DNA of 64,000 nt. Source: Rotaria sordida (taxonomy: Eukaryota; Rotifera; Eurotatoria; Philodinida; Philodinidae). Positions 35,701 through 47,553 of this stretch are shown here, piece after piece; the first letter of the stretch is position 1; each line of letters opens with the position of its first letter. The stretch lies in contig CAJNOL010000597.1 in the NCBI GenBank assembly GCA_905250125.1, positions 55,764 through 119,763 on the forward strand, read 5' to 3'. The notes below the pieces were generated by a model that saw nothing but the letters and a program-made list of their open reading frames with translations, had not been told where the DNA came from and searched no databases. The position numbers and the translations under genes are program-made.

Positions 35701-38700
35701 TCTCATCGTATTGTCTAAATCTAGATCATATCTTGTAGAGAATCTAATTATCGCTTGTCTTAGCCACCATCATCTATTCGTTCATGTTGTTGATGTAAAT
35801 GTTAACCCATTCTCTTACTTTTTCTTTTCCTTTTTTGGTTTTATTTGAACAAAACAAAGAAACGCGTGCCCATATTCAAATATACAACAGGAATTTGATC
35901 TATCATGTTTTGCCTCATTCGTGTTCTTGTTCTCCGGTGACCAGACTGATTTTTTGTTGTCTATCAGCCTGTGCAAGTCATTGATCATAGTAAAAATATA
36001 GACTCATCGCATGTATGCTTGCCTTTCTATGTTGATTTAGTAAAAATACTGCTCTTGCACACTTAGCAATAGCGCAAAATCAACATTCGCTTTTCGCTGT
36101 TTTTCTCTTTTTCTTGCTTTGCTTAATGCAGAGGCGTGTATGTAAGCGCTCGCTCGTCGATTTCCTTTTTCCGATTAAAATCCTGCGCGTTACCCAACAA
36201 GCTTGCTTATTTTAACTGGTTTTGCCTATGTTCTTACTTTATTTATGTTTGTCGGTCGATCGTTTGGCCACCTTCGGCAAAGTTCTATTTCATCAACATA
36301 ATTCAGCTTTTTCTGTTAGAGCTTTATACGTATTCATATATAGAATATATACAACCAATGACAAGCAAGTGCATTGATTCTATTGAGTTGTATACATGAA
36401 AAGATCTTTATACGAGATGTTGTATGCTGTCCCAGAAAGATCGATCAGAACCGATGATGGCGCTAGATTGTATACATATATATATATATATGTATATCTA
36501 TATATGCGCGTGTCTATGTGAGGAAAAAAAAAAAGAAAAAAAAACAATGTTTACTCTATCGATATCTGTTCTTAATCTTCGATGCTCTTTTTCTCTCTAT
36601 TTATAGATGATGTTTCGATACCATTACTGTCTTTGTTACCAATATGGTCTGAATGGTAAGATATATTCATATATCAATCTTTAACTAGGCAGGACATTTG
36701 AATCTATAAAATCAGAGAGAGATATAAATAATCAAATGTTTTCTGTTTTTTTTTGCTACCCTTTCATTTTTCTAGCTCATTGAATTATGATCAAGATTGA
36801 GTTTCTATATTTATATATGATCACTAAGATTGATGATGATATGCATATATAAGAAACTTATTATGGACGACGTCAGAGGTGACAACTGATTAGCTTAGTG
36901 GCGACGTAATATTATGTGCACATCATAACAGAATTAGTAGAAACAAATGGGATATTAATATTTCATTCTCAATGCAATATGTAGAAAGTCATAACAAATG
37001 TAGAAAGAGACGATCTTAATCTTAATTATCTTGTTTTCTGGATAACGGTTGTATATGCGAACCACGTATCTTAATTTTTTATGCCTCAATAACTAACAGA
37101 ATGTGTAAATAACTAGATCCGTTTGATTTGTTAGTATTCTATTACAAAGGTTATTTATCAGAACAGCATCTCTTTGTCTTTCTATTGGTTGTTTTTGTAG
37201 AACCTAACTTGAAGTTTTTTCTACTATTATTTTTCTATATTATTTTAGTTATCGTTAGTTTTTTTCATCATCTTCATTGAGGAATTTATATCGAAAATAT
37301 AATCGAAAAGATGAGAGAAAACGAACAATTGTGTTATATGAGAAGAAAACAGAAAGATAGTTATTTACCTCATTATTTTTATTCTTATAGACAAAAAAAA
37401 AAAAAACTAAGTGCGTCAAAAGATAAATAAGTATATAATGAGATCGATCATTAATTTTTTTTTTTTAGAAGCACTTTTTCTTTGTTCACTTCTTATAAAA
37501 TGTTTGCGTACACGATCGATTCTCGTGACTTATACATGACTGACACATCTAAAACAAATCCCTCGATGATTCATTTGATAATTAAAATTAATATAAACAT
37601 GAGTGAGTACTTTGAAGATTAATAATATGCTCATAATATTGTACAATAAGATTCTTTATTATTCATACTTGTTGACCTATTAAACTTGTTTTAATTAGTT
37701 TTTTTAATATGTACATTCAACGTAAGAAAAAAAAAAGTACTCTATTAGTACAGACGTATAGATCGAAGAAACAATTTTCATATTGATTCATTGAAAAATA
37801 TATAATCTTATCGAAATCTTAATCTTGATGTGTCTACAGAAAGACATGTAATATTTTATTGCTATCAACATAAGTCTTTCTTATATAGCTCTATATATTG
37901 TTCATGAACATAAAAAAATGAGCTATGTGCATGTTATATTTCGTCTATAGTGAATTTACAATATGATATCATTAAAAAAAAAAAAAAGAATTTTAATTCG
38001 AAATAAGAACAATATAGATGTATTACGTTTGAATTGAAATTAAGCTGTTGATATTAATTAATTTAGCATCTCTAATTTGTTTTTGAAGATTTTCATCACA
38101 CTAGAACAATATTTTTCGATAACTGTAAACTTTTCGGTTTGAACTATCCATAGCCTAGATATAGCTAATATGTATATTAGATTCGAAAAAACAAAATATT
38201 AATTTAATACAAACATCCTAATATTAATCAATTCTAATACAAAACATTACGCTTAATTTTAATACTAACACGTAAGTGTATTAGCATTTTTTTTTTCTTA
38301 TAAAACACTAATGCTAATATAACACCACTAGTGTAAGATATTTGTAATAAAACAAGAAATAAAATTATTTTTTTCTTTTTTTTCTTTTGATGAAAAAAAT
38401 ATTTTTCTCTATTCATATAAATCGAAAGAAAAATATAAGGACCGTTATTTTGTCTAGCGATTATAGTAAGTATGATTGGTGACTATTTAATAACATCAAG
38501 GATTCTTATAATGTATTAATATTAATAATAAGAGTTGAGGAAAAAAAAGTAACTGTATAACAACAAATAATTATGTAACGAGTTTTATTTTTTAGATAAG
38601 TAATGATGATGGTAACAGATATTTTTATCTTTAATTTTTCTTTTTCTTACTATACTTTATATTGCTTCTGAGAATTGTTTTTTTTATTTATAGTACCTTG

Positions 38701-41106
38701 TTAAGATTAAGAAGTATAATAAATAGAAATCATAAAAAAATTATATCGAATATTGCTACTTATGTCAATAATCAGTGATTCTCTTTCTTTTCTTTTTGGT
38801 CAAAGAAATTAATCTTTAAACTATAATGATTTTAAAATTAATCTAGATAAAAAGATTTTTGTCTTTGTTTTTGATATCATCTCTTGGTTTTTTTTTTTCT
38901 TCTATATGATGGATTCCTTAAGTACATTGCTTATTAACTAGACTAGTAGTACTTATATTAATTCTATTAGATGCATGCCTTTGATATAATATTCGATTGT
39001 CTACAGCTGTGATGATTTTCTATCTATATGTATCTTAGAGAAGTAATACCATCTAAATATTTTGATAATCTGTCGCTCTAAGGCCATAAATTGATGTTAA
39101 TCAAGCAATCAGCAGAATTATACAATTGATAGTTATCAGTCCGTCTGCTATTACTTTTGCTATAATTCGTATTGTTGTGATTGATGCATGCAAAAAAAAA
39201 GGAAAAACGCAACGACGCGCAAGACTCATGTGTTTGAGGAAGAAGGAAGAAACAGAGAGAACTAATCTTCACTATTTTCACTCTTTTTCGTTTCGAACTA
39301 CCCTTTCTGTTTTCGACTATTATAGTCTTTTACCTTACCTTTTTTTCTCTCTCTTCTCTACCCTCTTTCGGTTCTTTTCGATTTAAGAAAAAAAAGGCAT
39401 CTGTTTGTTTTCATAAGTAACTATTTTATGTTCTTTGATGTAATGTCACTGTCGATGATGTACCGTTCTTATCGATTGTTGAAATATTTTCCAATAACAT
39501 ATGATTCGATTCTTTCATTTAAAAGTGTACAGAGTAAGTTTTGATTATATTTTGCTAATTTATTCAAACCAATTATTTATAATATAATGTCCATGTTTAT
39601 GTTGACGATGATGATGATAATAATAATAATAATGGCAATCATTTGCTACCTAGATATTTTGTTTTTATTTATTATTACTTTTTCCTGATTAGACAAGAAG
39701 AAAGGAGAAAGCAAAGAACAGTCAAATTACGTTTTAAATTTCATACCGCTGTTTTTTTGTCCTCATCTTTCCTTTCTAATTAGTATTGATTATATCAAAG
39801 AGAGCCTATCTCTAAATGCTACGCTTGGATGTGCGTGTATGTTTACATCTATGAATGGGCATGCTTGCCATGAATGATATTATCTACTTTTGATTGCTCA
39901 TTCATAATTAACTGTAGCTAGTGACTATTTCAGTCAATTCTTTTACTAGATCAAGAAGATACACCATTAATTCACATGCGTCGGCGGATATTATTAAAAC
40001 TTTTTGTTCTCTTTTTTCTAATGTCATCATCATCTACATGAATTTTTAAGTGAGTATCTTATTCGTCTGTCTAGTGATGTCATCATTGTTTCATATGCAA
40101 AGAAAAGGTAGTGACAGTGATTTTGATGAGTGAAATAGTTTAATTTGAGATATGGCTATTCTTGATAAGAACAACTATAAATCGCCGAATCAATGTTTCG
40201 ATGTTATATTAAAGGTGTGCAAATGCATACGTATACATATATGTATATATATATATATGGATGGAGAATGTGTGCATCAATAAGTTAGAAAGAAAGAGAG
40301 AGAGAAAAAAAGAAGTAAGTGCATTTTGTGCATGATGGATAGGAGAGTATTTGTTTTTAAAGCAAATTGACGTTAGTAGCTCGATAATGTGGCGATGAGA
40401 TTGTATATATGTGGTTGCTCAGACGAGCAGTAGAAAAAGAAAAGAAAAAAAATTTTTTTTTGACAAAGAAAATTTAAGATCAATATGGAATATTGTTTGT
40501 ACGGTGATGCATTTCTACGAACAATTATTACTTCTATTAAATTCGTCTATTATTTCTATGTTCTTCTTTTTTCTTGGTAAAATTTTGCGTGGATAACGTG
40601 TTTTTCAACAAATATGAGTTATAATTGTTAACGTGCCTTTTTATGTTTATTTAGAAGAAAAAAAAAAATAAAAGAAAAAAATATAACTTAATCTATTCAG
40701 TCAAGTAAATACTATTCGTTTCATTCTGTTAAAGAAAAACAAACTCGAGCTATGACATGTTCAGACTACATTTCGTTTGCAGTTCATTTGATAGTTTGTG
40801 CATGACGTTTATCATTATTATTCCTGGACCGGATGAGAATAAATAAATTCGATTGATATTTGTCTTTAGTGTTTTTTCTTCTTCTTCTTCTTCTTCTTCT
40901 TCTTTACCCCTTTCTATTCATATGAAGATTATCTCGAGCTTATAATATGTATCATCAAGTAAATTTGCTTTTCTTCGTTTTTAAATGATATTCTTTTTTC
41001 TTTTCGTCTTTTTAGACAACAAAACTTAATTTAACAACTGCGACATTATTTGTGTCGCTATAATCCTGTTCATTGTCGTGCGTGTTTTTTTTTGTTTTAA
41101 TTTCAC
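32777..41106. other. 8.3 kb stretch without recognisable coding exons
   Basis: No protein-like exon chain is visible on either strand; open frames here are short and driven by A/T runs. A less AT-rich segment at about 35640-36640 (with GTAAGCGCTCGCTCGTCG and TGTCGGTCGATCG) stands out. A good splice acceptor (CTTTTCGTCTTTTTAG) ends near 41015, about 90 bp before the receptor ATG. The downstream GPCR therefore probably has an upstream non-coding 5' exon somewhere in this region. Microsatellites occur at 36476-36490 (AT), about 40236-40258 (AT) and 40877-40904 (TTC). Confidence 0.45.
40877..40904. repeat. (TTC)n microsatellite
   Basis: About nine tandem TTC units, roughly 200 bp upstream of the receptor coding start. 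Confidence 0.95.
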
Positions 41107-43644
41107 ATGATTGTTTGCTTTCTCGGTGTTCATATTAACATCAGTCGATTGTTAACATTCGCCTGTTATCTAATTGTTTTTGTTATCGTTCAATTTAAAC
41201 TGATGCTTGGTGTTCATGCAACTCGTGGTGTAATTAAAATTGTCCATTCATCATTGAACAACACATTAATATTTGAACAGGCTGATAATTTTACAAATTC
41301 AACACAAAATACAACAACTGATTGTGTAGCTGAAGAAATCGATATAACTTTGCCTTATTTTTCATTACCTTATCGAATACTTGCTGGTGCACTTGTTGTT
41401 CCAATTACAATTTGTGCTATATCGGGCAATATTCTTGTTATTTATGTTATTAAACATTATCATTCATTACGTATAACAGGTAATGTTTTTCTTGCTTCAC
41501 TTGCTGTTGCTGATGTTGGTGTTAGTACATTAGCAATGACATTCTATGGATTACAATTAATTCAAGGAAGATGGATACTTGGACCGGTAAGACAATTAAA
41601 TACTATTATTATTGGTTAGTTCGAATATAATATTGATTAGATGATTGATATTGAATTTGTTTTTTTTCTTTTTCTTGAATGTATAAAAATGAAGACCTTA
41701 AGCTAAATTGGTTTTACAAATGAAATATTTGTCGTTTTATTTACTATGCATAAGTATGTGCATCAATGAAGCAAGCTGAGTGTTGCTCTTTTCATCGTCT
41801 TGAAAAGAAATAGTCAATAATAAACGTTTTTTTTCCTTTTTTACTATGAAGCCTAAAGGCTGTTTTTACTTCTGGTTATATAATTTTCTTACCAATATGT
41901 ATTTTAAATATCGATATTGAGACAAAAAACAATTTTTCACATGCTGCTATTAGACATATTCATGAAGTTCAATACATTAAAAGAAAACCTAGTAGAACTA
42001 AAATTTCTTTTTAATTTTCATGATTCTTATAATAGTAATTGGAAGTATAAAAAGGTTATAATGACCTTTATATCATGTGTGTAATTTGACTAAACTTATG
42101 GACGAATCAATTTTTTTTTCTCTATTTTATTCATTAAGCATTTCTTCTATAGATTTAATGAAAAGAGTCTGAGAAGTTTTACTCATATTTCAACACATGT
42201 CTAACTATATTTATAAGTTATGCTTTTAATAAAAAGAGAAAAAAAAGAAAATATGTAATGCTTGGCATGTTATTTTTTCTTTTGCTTCACTAAATCATTA
42301 ATTTTCAAAAAAATAAAATAATTAAATATTTATATTTATTTCTAAAGATGATATAAGAAATGATTATTTTAAATTTGAATTTTTATTTTATAGTTTATGT
42401 GTCGTTTATGGTTTTCATGTGATGTTCTTTTTTCAACAGCATCAATTATGCATTTAGCTTGTATAGCATTAGATCGTTATTTATCTATAGTACGTCCATT
42501 TGAACATGAACGTACATCATCAGAACGACGTCGTTATGGTATGATAGCTGGTTGTTGGTTTGGATCAGCTTTATTATCATTTATACCAATATTTACTGGT
42601 ATATATACAACAAGTGAACAACGAGAAAAAATAAATTGTTTAAATCGTGTTCGTGGTCGTTGTATATTTGCTGTTAATCAAGTATATGCTATAGTATCAT
42701 CATCATTTTCATTTTGGGTACCAAGTGCTATTATGGTTATTATGTATGTTATGTTAATAAGAATAGCTGATAGAAAAGAAAAAGAAGCATATCAAATGAT
42801 GGATGGTGTTACTCAACGTCGTCGTCTTTCACAAAATTATTATTTTACTCATCGTCGTTCTAGTGATGATCAAATACTTGCTGAAACAACACCCATGACA
42901 CGTAGATCACATCGTTCTCATAAATTAACGGCAGCAACAACAACAACAAACGGTTCCTATAATAATCATCGTCGTCAAGGCAAACATGATAGTATTGATA
43001 TACATATGGAACGACAACCATCTGTTGATATACCTAGAAATTTAAATGATCCTCGAAATAGTGAAATGAAACATTTAAGACGAGAACGTCGTGCTGTTAA
43101 AACTTTAGGTGCGATAATGATTGCATTTTTAATATGTTGGCTTCCATTTTTTGTTCGATATTCAGCATGTGAACCAAATCGTTGTACTTGGATATATATG
43201 CCAATTATAGAAGATATTGTTTTTTGGGTTGGTTATTTTAATTCAATGATCAATCCGTAAGTTAAAATAAAATAAAATATTTTATCTAATTTTATTCATC
43301 TTAGATTTTTATATGCTTTTCATAATAAAGATTTTCGTAATGCTTTTCAAAAAACTCTTAGTCCATATATTGTTTGTTGTCGTCAACGACGTGCAAGTAC
43401 TTGTAGTGCTATAGGATTAGGATTACCACCTTCAACATTTAGTGGAGAAATGCAAAAGACAAATTCAAATAAACAAAAAGCAAGAATTAAAAATATTAAA
43501 AAAAATTCAAAAACAAATAAAAATCAATATGAACTCACAAATATAAATAAATTTACTCAAGGAAAAAATGGACTTGAGACATCAAATGGAAATATAACTG
43601 GTGGCGACAATAGTACATCATCAAAACATATATCGATTCTTTAG
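41107..43644 (+). CDS. Class A aminergic GPCR, octopamine-beta/beta-adrenergic-like
   Basis: Three exons (41107-41586, 42394-43256, 43305-43644) give 560 residues. The N-terminus has a signal-like hydrophobic stretch and several N-glycosylation sequons (NNT, NFT, NST, NTT). TM1 holds GNILVIYVI and TM2 LASLAVADV. TM3 is FSCDVLFSTASIMHLACIALDRY, with the amine-contacting Asp and DRY. TM5 is AIVSSSFSFWVP, with the serine group that contacts the ring hydroxyl of catechol/phenol amines. TM6 is AFLICWLPFF and TM7 is FWVGYFNSMINPFLY (NPxxY). VSSSxSFW, RRERRAVKTLG and VFWxGYFNS closely match insect beta-octopamine receptors, which couple to Gs and cAMP. The third intracellular loop is about 120 residues and basic, and the C-tail is long and Lys/Asn-rich. 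Octopamine, tyramine, dopamine or noradrenaline could be the ligand. Confidence 0.9.
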
Positions 43645-45274
43645 AACAGGAAATTATGTGTCTTTTTTTTTTTACTCTTCGTTAGACGCGCACATCTATT
43701 TTTAGTTAAACTTGATGGGTGCAGTCACTTAAGAAAAAAAAAAGGAATAACAAATACGGAAGCCTACTGTGATTTCTATTGTCGAATGTATTATTATTTT
43801 TTTTTCTTTTCTTTTTTCTTTTTTTCTGTATTGAACGTATTCATTTTTTGTTTCCTTTGTTTTTCTTCTCTCTGTGCTGAAACGATTTTTCTTTTCATAT
43901 TCGATTGTCTTTGTATATGCTGAGTGTGTGATGCGATGTTTGTATGCCTCATCGCAATCCCGGTGAACGATAATCGTTTTTCATTGTCTTTTTTTTTTGT
44001 TTTTGTCTTACTATTTTTTTTCTTGTGAGAGTTTTTTTTTCGAATGCTACAGTAAAACAGAACAGAGAATGAGTACCGATAATTAAAAAGAAAATAAGAA
44101 TCCTTCGAATACAAAAAAAAAAAAAAAAAAATTTGTTCTTTTTTTGTGATATAAAAAGAAAAATTTTTAGTTTAGTTTTGAATGCATCAAAATGCTTGAA
44201 AATATATTTTAAGAAACTTTTTGAAAAAAAAAAGAATCTATAAATAATTCTATCGACACATATTTTTCGTATTTAAAGTGCTTAAATTTTTTAAGAGTGT
44301 AGAGAAGCCGATAAGTTTTATTTTTCTTATTAGACAAATAAAAATTCCAGTCAATAATCAAAAGCAATCTCCGGAGTAAATGTCAACTAATTTTTTTTTC
44401 TTTTCAGATTTTTATGTTCAATAATATGTTTTATTATTTCATTAAATTTTGTTCTAAGTTAATTAAAAACTACAATGAATCTTTAAAATCTAATCAAATT
44501 CAAAACAAAAAAAAAAATAACTAAAATACTTCATTATTATTACATTTTTAATTTTAGTAGACTATAAAAGTTCTACATTTTATAATAGGGATCAAATAAA
44601 AAATAAATAAGAAGTCAAATGAAGTCATAAATGTCAAGTTTATTATAGATAATTTTTTATCATAAAAAAAAAAAAACATATCTTTAAAATACCGTTTGTC
44701 TATGCGATATATTTAACTATTTAATAACAGTAAAACTAAGTACAGGTGTTAGATAAAAAAGAAAAGAACTTATTATTTCAGTTATAATCTCTTATTTCCG
44801 TTCTTTTTTTTTAATGTTAATTCCTTCATAGGATTATGAAGAAAAAAGAAGATGAACATCAGATTAATTCAAAAGATTTAGTTAAAAATAGCTTTATTTT
44901 ACAAAGAGGTTTTTTTCGCCTATTTTTATCTCTATGCAATCCATTGAGTATTAGTTTTCTTAAACATTAAATTTTAAAAATGTTTTTCAAAATTGTATTA
45001 AAAAATTTCAATCATCTAAAAATAAAAATTTCTATGAAATTTTCAATCGATAAAGAAAATACAAGATATAATTTTTATGTTATCCTTTTTGAAAAGAAAA
45101 ATAATTATTTGTTTTTTTACACCTAACATACATCTATCAACTGAGAAAAGAAATGATTTTTCTTCGATCAATTATAATGAGACCGATTTATCTATGTAAA
45201 TATGAGTACTCATATAGGTATTCATTCTATTTTAAGAGTGAAATTAAAATATTGACTGATATACTCTTCATATA
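43645..45274. other. Intergenic 3' flank of the receptor gene
   Basis: Long T runs and A runs, with no exon chain. A lysine-rich minus-strand frame (44114-43794) is only a product of those runs. Confidence 0.5.
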
Positions 45275-45385
45275 AACCAGTTCGTATAAGCCACAATTGA
45301 ATTTTCTCAATCACAGTTATCAGATCTTGCTCAATTTAAGATATATTCTATAGAGAAGAATTTTATGAATTGTGTCAAATTTAAA
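45275..45385 (+). repeat. Diverged fragment of the foldback-element arm
   Basis: The order TAAGCCAC..., TCTTGCTCAATTTAAGATA, TATAGAGAAGAATTTTATGAA, TTGTGTCAAA parallels the outer left arm near 11345-11460 (TAAGCCACG, TTTTGCTCAATTTAGGATA, TTGAGGGAAGAGTTTTATGAA, GTTGACGCAA). It is clearly degraded relative to the intact element, so it is probably an older copy of the same family. Confidence 0.5.
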
Positions 45386-47202
45386 AAAAAAAAGCATCGA
45401 CAACTTTCAGCCATCACTATCACCGATTGATGCATTGGATAGTACATCTGATAATTTTGTTATTTGTTCTCTTCTAAAAAAAGATGAGTGTTAGTTGATC
45501 TTGTTTTTTCTTGAATTAGTATTTTTTGGATCATCAAGATTAACATCGACATACCTCTGTATCAGACCATCGTACTCATAAATATTAGTAAAAAAAAATA
45601 TTACTCGGTATTCAAATTGTATTTCTGCCAATATGGGAGTTGCTCTTCATCAATAATTATTTGTGACAAAATTGTCTACAATATTGATTATATAGTCTTC
45701 AATATATAATCATATGTTCTCATTATCCTGTCTTTGTATATACTCTATCAATACAGTATAGTTTCATCTGAGATCATACACAGATTTATATTATTTCAAT
45801 AGTCGAAAATAAACTTTTGACCATATAACTGTCAATTACTTTTTTTGATTGATGTTATCAAACGTTATATGATGAAGCATTATTCTAAACATAATTGCTA
45901 TCCATCATACTTGGAACTAGATCGGCAAATCGATATTGGTCTACAGGTTACCAGACCCGTTGAACTTTTAAAATCGGCCGGGGCTTTTATTGAGTTTTAG
46001 GGTATTAAAGTTGATCTATTTTGCCCATTTTTGGCGATTTTCATGGTTCTAATAGATACGAAATATTAGCTTGAAAGTCTCCAACTGACAAATTTCTAGT
46101 CGTCGTCAAAATAGCAGCTCTAAATATTGAGCTAACACTTTCTACTTGTCGAATGAAAGTCTTGGATCATGTTGAATGGATTCATTATGCTCACGAGAAA
46201 TTAGCCGGGTATTAGAAGTTAATTTCGGTCCAAACTAAAGATTTTCACCTCGAAATTTCGAACTCACTTTTTTGAACTACTTTTAACTGACTCCCATACA
46301 ATCCTAATAGCTTGTAGTTTTCAGCTCGTACTTTCATTACAAAGTATCAGAAAAGATTCCGTTCTATTGCCAAAGTCTTGCCAACTACTAGCATTATGAC
46401 ACTGTGAAAATATTTAAATATTAAGAAACCTTAAAATAGAAAGTCTAATATAAAACCCGTTCGTTTTAGTTCATTTTATCTTTCAGTCAGCAATAGTATC
46501 CTTTTAAGAATTTAGATACATTTCAGTTACGTTAAGTAATTATTTCAAATAAGAATAGATCAAACTTATCAATTATAAAGAAATCCTATCATTTTTGAAA
46601 AAAAGCCAGGCAAAGCATAGTATAGACGTTGACCAATATTAGTTGCTATGAGTTGCTAGATGAAACCTTTTGAAAGAAGTCTTCGTTAGTTCTTAATGTT
46701 AGCCTATATAAAACGTGACAGACTAAAATAGAAGTTGTCACTATTAGAAATTTCAAGATTTATTTGAGTTTTACATTGTATGTCTTCGTAGAACTGAAGT
46801 AGTGGACTGTTTCTCGAAAGAACTGATTAGTTAATTGATATATTAAAACGCATCAATTTTTTCTCTCGATTTAGTCAAGAGTTGCAACCGACTAATCCGA
46901 TCCGATCGAAGAAACGTTCGACAGACTTCAAGTATGGTGTAGCCAAATAGATCATATGGTTAAAGAATACAAACATCTTATTAAGACGTGACGAAGTGGT
47001 GAAGAAAAAGAAATTAAAGTTGAGCCGAGGCGAGGAACAAAGAATTCTCTTCGTTTTAGTCTCTGGTTTGGACGACACACTTGTCCTAGTTTCAATCACG
47101 GCAATTTCTGTTTATTGTTGTTCCGATTGAGCGCCAGGATATAGGGACAGTGGTCTACCACATCTCTAAATTAGATATTCATAACACTAGATAGTAAAAA
47201 AT
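45386..47202. other. Gene-poor stretch with GC-richer islands
   Basis: Two islands (about 45930-46400 and 46860-47150) are less AT-rich than their surroundings, like known transposon-derived DNA in this window. Neither gives a recognisable protein. The second has a 74-codon minus-strand frame (47099-46875) with no family resemblance. They are probably old repeats. Confidence 0.35.
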
Positions 47203-47553
47203 AGCTTGTTAGCGCAGCTCCGTTGGGGCAGAAATGTGGAACTCACATATATTCTTTAGCTTCACTAAACTAATACAAAATACGTAAAGTGAAAAATCTC
47301 GGTAGACTTTTTACGAGCACTCTATTTTTTGTTTGCATCGTTGCTATTTACTCGTTATTTTTCATTTTCGTATTTTCCTTTTCTTAATTTAACATTGTTG
47401 TCATTACAAGTATTGAATTAAATGGCAAATAAGGTTGTTGTAAATATTCATTATATCTACAGCAGCAGATCTTAACGCACTATTATTATATATCTTGATA
47501 AACTCACAAAACACTGATATTGATTATTTTTAAAAGTTATAACTTGATCAATT
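47203..47553 (+). repeat. Interspersed repeat, copy B
   Basis: Colinear partner of 630-1052 on the same strand, 46.6 kb away. It is shorter because it lacks the insertion present in copy A. It begins AGCTTGTTAGCGCAGCTCC and fades after TATAACTTGATCAATT. Confidence 0.65.

Noticed and set aside
36136..36399. 87-codon plus-strand frame in the gene desert
   Set aside because: It has no motif, and an alternative reading as 5' UTR or regulatory DNA is simpler.
38230..38350. Apparent inverted repeats built on ACACTAATGC / ACTAGTGT
   Set aside because: The matches are short and imperfect, without flanking duplication. They are within what AT-rich DNA gives by chance.
43794..44114. 106-codon minus-strand lysine-rich frame
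   Set aside because: It is made almost entirely of translated T/A homopolymers in the receptor 3' flank, with no recognisable motif.
46875..47099. 74-codon minus-strand frame in a GC-richer patch
   Set aside because: There is no family resemblance and no flanking exons. The patch behaves like degraded repeat DNA.
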